Origin: Pullibacteroides sp964436335
GTDB lineage: Bacteria; Bacteroidota; Bacteroidia; Bacteroidales; P3
DNA length: 13,124 nucleotides
Reading direction: 5' to 3'
NCBI GenBank assembly: GCA_964436335.1
Contig: CAYTCD010000051.1
Coordinates: 1-13,124 of the forward strand
Below are positions 7,361 through 13,124 of this stretch, in pieces. Within the stretch, counting starts at the first letter, position 1. Each line of letters begins with the position of its first letter. Under the pieces are notes generated by a model that saw nothing but the letters and a program-made list of their open reading frames with translations, did no database searches and was not told the origin of the DNA. The position numbers and the translations under genes were made by a program.

Positions 7361-7946
7361 CCGGATTTTCTTTACGGCCGCGTGTGCCGTTGCCTGTCTG
7401 ATATTCTGCACAACAGGATGCCGCTCTGACTACACGCCCAAACCGCGCACCTATCTCCGGATCGGACTGCCCGAAAAAGCGTATCGAAACTTTGATACGG
7501 CAGGCTTTCCCGCCACTTTCAGATTACCCGCCTATACGCTTTTTGAACCGGTGGAGAAAAAAGACAAAAAACTCAATATAGACTGGGCCGACATTGTGTA
7601 TCCGGGACTGAACAGCCGCATCTATTGCAGTTTTCTTTACCATCCCGATTTGGATTCCTGTATCATGAACACGCTTTTCTTTATCCAACGGCACATTTCA
7701 AAATCAACCGGCGTAGATGAATGGGAAATAAACCGTCCCGAACACCATGTATATGGCTATCTCTACCATATCAAGGGAAACGATGTGGCTTCGCCCTATC
7801 AGTTTTATCTTACCGACAGCAACCGTTATTTTTTCAGGGGTTCTTTCTCCATAAACTGCGTACCCAACAACGATTCCCTTTCGCCCATCATCCGTTTTGT
7901 AAAGGCTGATATCGACACGCTGATTGAAAGTTGGCGGTGGAAATGA
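7347..7946 (+). CDS. gldD: Gliding motility-associated lipoprotein GldD
   Basis: Predicted lipoprotein of 199 residues: basic MKRNNR, hydrophobic core, and TTGC with lipidated C25. Directly after comes the GldD hallmark YTPKPRTYLRIGLPEKAY (29-46), and the remainder (HVYGYLYHIKGNDVASPYQF in the middle, DTLIESWRWK at the end) fits the family's single conserved domain. In Flavobacterium johnsoniae GldD is required for gliding, and its loss impairs type IX secretion; many non-gliding Bacteroidota also keep the gene, so motility of this organism cannot be deduced. The ATG lies inside the end of the gldE-like gene (14-base overlap), implying translational coupling. It ends the operon, converging on mutS2 with 3 bases between stops. 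Confidence 0.9.
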   Translation: MKRNNRIFFTAACAVACLIFCTTGCRSDYTPKPRTYLRIGLPEKAYRNFDTAGFPATFRLPAYTLFEPVEKKDKKLNIDWADIVYPGLNSRIYCSFLYHPDLDSCIMNTLFFIQRHISKSTGVDEWEINRPEHHVYGYLYHIKGNDVASPYQFYLTDSNRYFFRGSFSINCVPNNDSLSPIIRFVKADIDTLIESWRWK

Positions 7947-7949
7947 GGC

Positions 7950-10424
7950 TTACCGCAATTCGATAAGCGTGATGCCGGCGCCGCCAAATTCTTCGCTCTG
8001 ATCCGAAAACGAGGCCACATGCGGGGTTTCGGCCGCCAGCGTACGTACAATCTGCCGCAAGACACCATTGCCTTTTCCATGCAGTATTTCCAAATGTTTC
8101 TCGCCATAGAGCACCGCATCATCTATGAGCTTGGCCACACTTTGCTGCGCATGGTCGGCACGCATGCCGCGGATATCGATGTGGGCGGAAAAATTTTCTT
8201 TTCCGCTGTTGATGTTTTCGACGCTCACCTGACTGTGGCGGCTTTTCTCATCGTATTGGCGAACTTCGGCCGCAGAAAGAGCCTCAAGGCGGGAAAGAGG
8301 CACCTGCATACTTATGTACTCAAAGTCGAGACGGGCTTGGTTGCCTTTTATCTTGCCTATGCGGGCCACCGCAGATGAACCGTCTTTGAGCCTTACTCTA
8401 TCGCCTTGTTGAAAAACGGCCGGCTTGCGGGACAGTGGATTTTTTGCAGGCGAAGCGGTTGCGTGTAAAGGTGTTGTTTTTTTTACAGAAGATACTGCAC
8501 CTGACGCAATGGAATCTGGCGAAGCGGCGGGAAAACCCATGTCGGCGGCCGTCTGCAAGTTTTTCCGCAAACGGATGGTGGCGGCCTTTTCGGCCTGCGC
8601 CTCTTTTATTTCGCGTATGGTGCGTTCAATATCGGCATTAGCCTGTTTTACGATACGGCGGGCTTCTTCTTTGGCTTCACGCAAGAGTTTTTCGCGGTTC
8701 TTTTCTAAATCGGCCAACAAGCCGTTATACTTCTGCAAGGTGGAGGAAAGCAATTCATCGGCAAGGTCTATTTCTTGTTTTTTCCGTGCCATTTCGTGCT
8801 TCTCCACTTCCAGTTGCTGCTGCACCTGTTCAAAATTCATCTGACGGTTGCCCACCTTTCGGGCGGCTTCTTCCAGAAGAGATTCCGGAAGCCCTGTCTT
8901 ACGGGCTATCTCAAAAGCGAACGAACTGCCGGGCAAACCCTTGCGCAGTATGTAAAGCGGCTTGAGATTGTCGCTGTCGAAGAGCATGGCGCCGTTCACA
9001 ATGCCCGGATGTCCGGGTGCCATAAGTTTGAGGTTGGTGTAGTGCGTGGTTATGATACCGTAGGAGCCTTTGGCAAGCAGGTGTTCCACCAAAGCCTCGG
9101 CAATGGCACCGCCCACCGAAGGTTCGGTACCGCCGCCCAGTTCATCGCAAAGAAACAAGGTATGGGCATCGGCGTTCTCCACCCAGAATTTCATGTTCTT
9201 AAGATGAGAACTGTAGGTGGAAAGGTCGTTTTCTATGGATTGTTCATCTCCTATATCCACAAAGATATTGTTTACGATACCCATACGGGAATCTTCGCTC
9301 ATGGGAACCAGCAACCCGCACTGCACCATATACTGCAAAAGCCCAACGGTTTTCAGACAAACGGATTTTCCACCCGCGTTGGGACCGGAAACAATCAGTA
9401 TCTTTTCGGACGGCTCCATGCAGAGGTCAAGCGGCACTATTTTGGGACGGCTTGTTTCGTTCTGCTTTTGAATAGCCAGAAAAAGAAGCGGATGCCGCGC
9501 CTGCTTCCATTCAAAACAAGGAAAGGGTTCCACCACAGGCAGAACAGCTTCCAGACGTATCGCCAATTTGGCTTTGGCCCGAAGAAAATCGATAAAGACC
9601 AAAAAACGGTAGGCTTGCAATAGACTGTCTGATTGCCGGCGCAATTCATCGCTGAAACGTTTCAGGATTTCGATAATCTCGATCCGTTCCTGATTGCGGA
9701 GTTCCACAATTTCGTTATTGAGATTGAAGATCTCTTCAGGTTCCATAAACACCGTCTGGCCAGTGGAGGAAACATCGTGGATGAAACCGCGCATACTCTT
9801 TTTGTAGGCGGCCATGACGGGAATTACCAAACGTTCGTTTCGAACGGTGATGTCGGCGTTTTCTTCCACCCAACCCTGTTGGACGGCGGTCTGCATGTAT
9901 TTACCTATATACCGCTGGGTTTGGGAAGATTTACGGCGAATCTGCGTACGGATAGCAAGCAATTCTTCAGAGGCATTGTCTTTGAGTTCACCCGTGGGCG
10001 TAAGCAAGGCGTCGATATGTGTCAGTAGGCGGGAATCCGTCTGCAGATCCGTGCCACGACCCCTCAAATGGGGATAAAGGCCGGCATCGATTTTTTCTAT
10101 ATATAACTTTATCTCGCAAATCGCCGTATAAGAAGCCCTGAATTGTTGCAGGCCTTCGAGCGTTACATAGGTACCCTTTACCCGCAAACGCTTGAGTTCA
10201 TCACGAAAATCGAAGTAGTCCTGAGCGGGAAAAGGTTTTTCGAGCAACAGAATCCGTCTGAACTCATCGGTTTCCCGAAGCGTGGTTTTTAATTTTTCAA
10301 AATCCGCAATAGGGGCAAGCCTTTCAACCATACGGGCGGCCGAAGCGGTAAGACATTCTTCCTGCAAAAGCGCAATAATGGAATCGAAACCCGTTTTTTG
10401 GGTAAACGTATCGGGATAAGTCAT
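7950..10424 (-). CDS. mutS2: MutS2 family ATPase/endonuclease with Smr domain
   Basis: Protein of 824 residues with the full MutS2 order: helical core/clamp (about 1-300) without the mismatch-recognition domain of MutS, ATPase domain with Walker A GPNAGGKS (347-354), IGDEQSIENDLSTYSSHL (391-408), Walker B LFLCDELGGGTEP (423-435) and TTHY (459-462), a long coiled coil (about 515-625), a KOW-like small beta domain (about 670-715), and a C-terminal Smr nuclease domain with HIDIRGMR (748-755) and HGKGNGVLR (782-790). A low-complexity Ala/Ser/Pro/Lys linker (about 630-668) precedes the beta domain. MutS2 represses recombination in Helicobacter pylori and splits collided ribosomes in Bacillus subtilis; which role applies here is unknown. 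The ATG overlaps the recX stop as ATGA, so translation is likely coupled. Confidence 0.96.
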   Translation of the reverse strand: MTYPDTFTQKTGFDSIIALLQEECLTASAARMVERLAPIADFEKLKTTLRETDEFRRILLLEKPFPAQDYFDFRDELKRLRVKGTYVTLEGLQQFRASYTAICEIKLYIEKIDAGLYPHLRGRGTDLQTDSRLLTHIDALLTPTGELKDNASEELLAIRTQIRRKSSQTQRYIGKYMQTAVQQGWVEENADITVRNERLVIPVMAAYKKSMRGFIHDVSSTGQTVFMEPEEIFNLNNEIVELRNQERIEIIEILKRFSDELRRQSDSLLQAYRFLVFIDFLRAKAKLAIRLEAVLPVVEPFPCFEWKQARHPLLFLAIQKQNETSRPKIVPLDLCMEPSEKILIVSGPNAGGKSVCLKTVGLLQYMVQCGLLVPMSEDSRMGIVNNIFVDIGDEQSIENDLSTYSSHLKNMKFWVENADAHTLFLCDELGGGTEPSVGGAIAEALVEHLLAKGSYGIITTHYTNLKLMAPGHPGIVNGAMLFDSDNLKPLYILRKGLPGSSFAFEIARKTGLPESLLEEAARKVGNRQMNFEQVQQQLEVEKHEMARKKQEIDLADELLSSTLQKYNGLLADLEKNREKLLREAKEEARRIVKQANADIERTIREIKEAQAEKAATIRLRKNLQTAADMGFPAASPDSIASGAVSSVKKTTPLHATASPAKNPLSRKPAVFQQGDRVRLKDGSSAVARIGKIKGNQARLDFEYISMQVPLSRLEALSAAEVRQYDEKSRHSQVSVENINSGKENFSAHIDIRGMRADHAQQSVAKLIDDAVLYGEKHLEILHGKGNGVLRQIVRTLAAETPHVASFSDQSEEFGGAGITLIELR

Positions 10425-10831
10425 GGTTTCGTCGGCTTTTCTTCTTTTGCCATCGCGGCCACCAGTCCTGGCTCAAAGCCGCGCGAAAGTGCGGTTTGCA
10501 CGCCTTTTGCGGCAAGAATTTCCCGCAAACGCTCCTTATAACCGTCTTTATCTATTTCGTTTTCCAAAACTGTCCTGATCAGATTTTCCTCTACGCCTTT
10601 AGCGCGCAAACCGTTTTTTATCTTGAGCCTACCCCAGCCGTTGATGCGGAATTTGCCGCGCACATAGGCACCGGCAAAACGTTCTTCATTGATATAGCCC
10701 TCTTCTTCCAAACGGCGCATGATAGTTTCGGCCGTGCCACCATCGGTGCCGAGCAACCTCAATTTTTGCCGCACTTCTGCCCGACTGCGTTCCTGATAGG
10801 CGCAATAACGGGTCAATTTGGTGTATATCAT
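10421..10831 (-). CDS. recX: RecX family regulatory protein
   Basis: Small (136 residues), basic, helical protein. RecX proteins bind RecA filaments and modulate recombinase activity. The family pattern of three-helix repeats is visible: an N-terminal unit (SRAEVRQKLRLLG, 16-28, then IMRRLEEEGYINEERFAGAY, 37-56), a middle unit with KFRINGWGRLKIKNGLRAKG (60-79) and VEENLIRTVLE, and a C-terminal unit ending in ALSRGFEPGLV (114-124). The run around NGWGRLKI and the SRGF ending are typical of Bacteroidota RecX. It starts 24 bases after the upstream membrane-protein gene, and its TGA overlaps the mutS2 ATG by 4 bases. Pairing with mutS2 suggests shared control of two factors that influence recombination. 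Confidence 0.9.
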   Translation of the reverse strand: MIYTKLTRYCAYQERSRAEVRQKLRLLGTDGGTAETIMRRLEEEGYINEERFAGAYVRGKFRINGWGRLKIKNGLRAKGVEENLIRTVLENEIDKDGYKERLREILAAKGVQTALSRGFEPGLVAAMAKEEKPTKP

Positions 10832-10855
10832 GGCATTGGATTTATCCGGAATGAT

Positions 10856-11902
10856 TTATTTCTTCCGGTTCAAAACAGGCAACAGCAAAAGCGCGGCCAG
10901 TCCGGCCATGATGATGAGGGCCGTCTGGGTTCCCCAACTGATCCAACCGGCCGTGTAGCCAAGGGTCTTGGCGATGCCGAAAGCCGAAAGTGTTTCGGAA
11001 ATGATAACAGGATAGACCCCGATGCCGCCGGGAGTGAGGATCACGCCGAAAGTACCCATGGCAAGCGCTATCAATGCTATTCCCAAACCCGCGTCTGCGA
11101 GACCTTGCAGACTATGGAACGAGAAATACATCATCAACCAATAACACAGCCACAGACCAAGCGTATTAAAAACGAAAGACCACGGTCTGCGGATATGGCG
11201 TAACGATAAGAATCCCTCGCCGAAGCCTTTCAGCACACCGGCAACCTTGCTCATCCACCCACTCGATTTAAACCGTTCGCGATGCCGGCGAAAATACAGC
11301 ACAAAGCCCGTAACCACCAACACCACCACAACTCCCAGCAACAACGTGTATAGAAAAACCGAACCGCCGCCGCTTTCGGCCGAGCGGTTGAATAACCGTC
11401 GCACATAAGCACCAAGATATCTGTATTTTATGGCAAATGCGAAAATAAAGACGAGAAGAAAACACAAGACATCAATAACCCTTTCGCTCAACACCGTGCC
11501 TAACGATTTCTGAACCGGCACTTTTTCGTAACGGTACAGAAAGGTGCAGCGCAATACTTCGCCCAAACGGGGAATGGCGAGATTGGCAAAATAGGCCACC
11601 AATATACTGCAAAAGGTATTGCGGAACCGAGGACGGTAGCCCATCGGTTCCAAAAGGATATTCCAGCGCAAAGAGCGGAAAACATTGCTCAAAAGTCCGA
11701 AAACCGCCACCCAAATAACCATATGCCAACGGGCGCTCCGCAGGGAATGGCCTATTTCCGCCTTGTCTTCGGATGAAAGATGTTGCTGGAAGAGCCAGAT
11801 GATGAAAACGCCCAAGCCGAAAAAAACGCAGAACTTAAGCGTCTGACGTAACACGGAAACAGGCGGTTGCGAATCTTCCGGATGAGGGCCGTTGAATTGC
11901 AT
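10856..11902 (-). CDS. YbhN/LPG-synthase transmembrane-domain family (UPF0104) membrane protein
   Basis: Inner-membrane protein of 348 residues with about eight membrane spans (roughly 24-40, 60-74, 98-113, 142-158, 181-204, 243-262, 272-292, 320-343) and the conserved motifs IPRLGEVLR (110-118) and TPGGIGVYP (290-298) of the LPG_synthase_TM/UPF0104 family. This family covers the flippase half of MprF and stand-alone YbhN-like proteins thought to move or sense lipids; there is no C-terminal aminoacyl-transferase domain here, so lysyl-phosphatidylglycerol synthesis is not implied. The start is the ATG at 11902, 4 bases after the panD stop; an upstream in-frame GTG at 11959 would overlap panD by 53 bases and adds no recognisable segment. 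Cotranscription with panD is likely. Confidence 0.88.
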   Translation of the reverse strand: MQFNGPHPEDSQPPVSVLRQTLKFCVFFGLGVFIIWLFQQHLSSEDKAEIGHSLRSARWHMVIWVAVFGLLSNVFRSLRWNILLEPMGYRPRFRNTFCSILVAYFANLAIPRLGEVLRCTFLYRYEKVPVQKSLGTVLSERVIDVLCFLLVFIFAFAIKYRYLGAYVRRLFNRSAESGGGSVFLYTLLLGVVVVLVVTGFVLYFRRHRERFKSSGWMSKVAGVLKGFGEGFLSLRHIRRPWSFVFNTLGLWLCYWLMMYFSFHSLQGLADAGLGIALIALAMGTFGVILTPGGIGVYPVIISETLSAFGIAKTLGYTAGWISWGTQTALIIMAGLAALLLLPVLNRKK

Positions 11903-11906
11903 CAGG

Positions 11907-12254
11907 CTATTTAACCAATTTGTTGTCTTCGGGAAAAACAACGACAGGGGTGTGGACACGGGCTTCTTCGGGTGTCATGGACGCATATGAAACGATGATG
12001 ACCAAATCGCCCACTTGCGCCTTACGGGCGGCCGCACCGTTGAGACCGATGGTACCGCTGCCCCGCTTGCCTTTTATCACATAGGTTTCAAGACGCTCTC
12101 CGTTATTGATATTATATATGTGAACCCTTTCGTATTCGCAGAGATTGGCGGCATCCATCAGGTCTTCGTCTATGGTGATGCTGCCTACGTAATTCAAGTC
12201 CGCATAAGTAACCTTTACGCGGTGAAGCTTGGATTTAAGCACTTCTATCTGCAT
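11907..12254 (-). CDS. panD: Aspartate 1-decarboxylase (pyruvoyl-dependent) precursor
   Basis: Makes beta-alanine from L-aspartate for pantothenate and hence coenzyme A. At 115 residues it is slightly shorter than E. coli PanD (126). Self-cleavage between G24 and S25 (in NYVGSITID) would generate the pyruvoyl group on S25. Other active-site residues line up with E. coli numbering without gaps: K9, H11, Y22, R54, T57, Y58 and N72 (in GLNGAAA). The C-terminus lacks the last residues of the E. coli form. No panB or panC is in the window. It follows rnr after 38 bases that hold a promoter-like element, and leads the panD-ybhN-like-recX-mutS2 run. Confidence 0.97.
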   Translation of the reverse strand: MQIEVLKSKLHRVKVTYADLNYVGSITIDEDLMDAANLCEYERVHIYNINNGERLETYVIKGKRGSGTIGLNGAAARKAQVGDLVIIVSYASMTPEEARVHTPVVVFPEDNKLVK

Positions 12255-12277
12255 GACATAATCGTTAGTAGCGGCCG

Positions 12278-12285
12278 CAAAGTTA
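12278..12285 (-). promoter_or_regulatory. Bacteroidota-type -7 promoter element (TAACTTTG) upstream of panD
   Basis: On the minus strand TAACTTTG, identical to the element before proS, sits in the 38-base gap between the rnr stop and the panD start. Transcription would begin near 12271, giving a short leader of about 17 bases. No good -33 TTTG is found at 19-21 bases upstream, which would fall inside the rnr end. It may allow panD and downstream genes to be expressed apart from rnr. Confidence 0.45.
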
Positions 12286-12292
12286 TGAATTT

Positions 12293-13124
12293 TTATTCTT
12301 CCGCATATTTCTCGGCAAAGGCAAAGGTGATCTGCTTTTTGTTCATGTCTATTTCCTGCACCGTAATGCAGACACGCTGCCCCAGTTTATACACCTGCCC
12401 CGACCGAAGCCCCACCACCTGATAATTTTCTTCATCGAGTTCATAATAGTCGTCTTTGAGCGAACGCAAAGGCACCATGCCCTCGCAATAGTTTTCGTCA
12501 AGACAAACGTATATGCCCCATTTGCTCACACCTGAAATCACACCCCAAAAACACTGCCCCACCTTGTCGAGCAAAAATTCCGCCTGTTTGTACTTTACCG
12601 AAGCCCTTTCGGCGTCCGCCGCCCGTTTTTCCATGTCGGAACTATGTTCGCAACGGGCTTCGTAGTCATCCGTATCCGCACTTTTTTCACCGTGGATATA
12701 AGCCTCCAGCAAACGGTGCACCATAAGGTCGGGATAGCGTCGTATGGGTGAGGTAAAATGCGTGTAGAAAGGAAAGGCCAGACCGTAATGTCCGATATTT
12801 TGCGTGGAATAATACGCTTTAGCCATCGTGCGTACGGCAATGGTTTCTATCATGTTCTGTTCCGCCTTTCCATAAACGGCATCCAAAAGACCGTTGAACG
12901 ACTTTACAAGGCCGCTCCTGTTTTTGAGGTTGATTTTATACCCCAACTTTCCTACAAAACGGGAAAAGACCTCCAACTTTTCGGGATTCGGTTCATCATG
13001 CACCCGATAAACGAAAGTCCTGCCTGCCTTTTTCTTATCGAAAGAAGCCGTCTTATTGTCTTCTTCTCTACCGAAAACACCATTCTCCTGTTTCTTAACC
13101 TTCAGGTCCTTGCCTATGAGTTCG
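12293..13124 (-). CDS. rnr: Ribonuclease R, C-terminal part; 5' end outside the window
   Basis: 3'-to-5' exoribonuclease of the RNB family that degrades structured RNA. Only the last 276 residues are visible and the frame stays open to base 13124; the GTG at 13003 is internal, because FVYRVHDEPNPEKLE runs through it. The end of the RNB catalytic domain is marked by HYGLAFPFYTHFTSPIRRYP (visible residues 112-131), which continues DLMVHR and is diagnostic for the family. A C-terminal S1 RNA-binding domain follows (about 190-270: GVISGVSKWGIYVCL, EGMVPLRSL, DDYYELDEENY, YKLGQRV). The chain ends soon after S1, without the long Lys-rich tail of E. coli RNase R. The aspartates that bind catalytic metal lie outside the window. 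A Lys/Glu-rich stretch at visible residues 5-34 seems longer than in remembered relatives. Confidence 0.94.
   Translation of the reverse strand, partial: ELIGKDLKVKKQENGVFGREEDNKTASFDKKKAGRTFVYRVHDEPNPEKLEVFSRFVGKLGYKINLKNRSGLVKSFNGLLDAVYGKAEQNMIETIAVRTMAKAYYSTQNIGHYGLAFPFYTHFTSPIRRYPDLMVHRLLEAYIHGEKSADTDDYEARCEHSSDMEKRAADAERASVKYKQAEFLLDKVGQCFWGVISGVSKWGIYVCLDENYCEGMVPLRSLKDDYYELDEENYQVVGLRSGQVYKLGQRVCITVQEIDMNKKQITFAFAEKYAEE

Noticed and set aside
7934..7956. Inverted repeat GCGGT...ACCGC around the gldD and mutS2 stops as a shared terminator
   Set aside because: Stem of only 5 pairs with a 13-base loop and no T run on either strand.
11903..11959. N-terminal extension of the YbhN-like protein from a GTG at 11959
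   Set aside because: It would overlap panD by 53 bases, uses GTG, and adds a stretch without family features; the ATG at 11902 follows the panD stop by 4 bases.

Overview
The window looks like ordinary chromosomal DNA from a member of the Bacteroidota, most likely order Bacteroidales. Four things point there: gldD next to a gldE-like gene, an archaeal/eukaryotic-type prolyl-tRNA synthetase without the bacterial editing insert, promoter elements of the TAnnTTTG form, and A-rich leaders with few Shine-Dalgarno sites. Base composition is moderate and looks even, and gene density is near complete. The longest non-coding stretch is about 135 bases (4369-4503). I see no tRNA, rRNA, CRISPR, insertion sequence, phage or plasmid signature.

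Left part (1-4368): the 3' part of an rlmD-type 23S rRNA uracil methyltransferase (+) runs into a convergent two-gene unit (-). That unit is a large, compositionally extreme lipoprotein followed 24 bases later by a FadL/OmpP1-type outer-membrane barrel. The lipoprotein is the least explained gene here. It has an acidic Tyr/Trp/Gly-rich half and a basic, lysine-free Ser/Thr/Pro/Arg tail.

Middle part (4433-7946, +): a promoter-like element precedes a very tight run, proS, pth, a gldE-like CBS/CorC gene and gldD. Junctions are 3, 1 and -14 bases. The first two genes serve translation (charging tRNA-Pro, recycling peptidyl-tRNA). The last two belong to the Gld set tied to gliding and type IX secretion. 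The gldE-like protein lacks the membrane DUF21 domain that usual GldE proteins carry.

Right part (7950-13124, -): read in transcription order, the end of RNase R (rnr, cut by the window edge), panD with its own promoter-like element, a polytopic YbhN/LPG-synthase-like membrane protein, recX and mutS2. From panD on, spacing is 4, 24 and -4 bases, so panD to mutS2 is probably one transcript. It mixes pantothenate synthesis, envelope function and DNA or ribosome quality control.

I did not find a clear undescribed multi-gene system. The items most worth a second look are the bipolar Tyr-rich/Arg-rich lipoprotein paired with a barrel, and the soluble, DUF21-less GldE fused into a translation operon.
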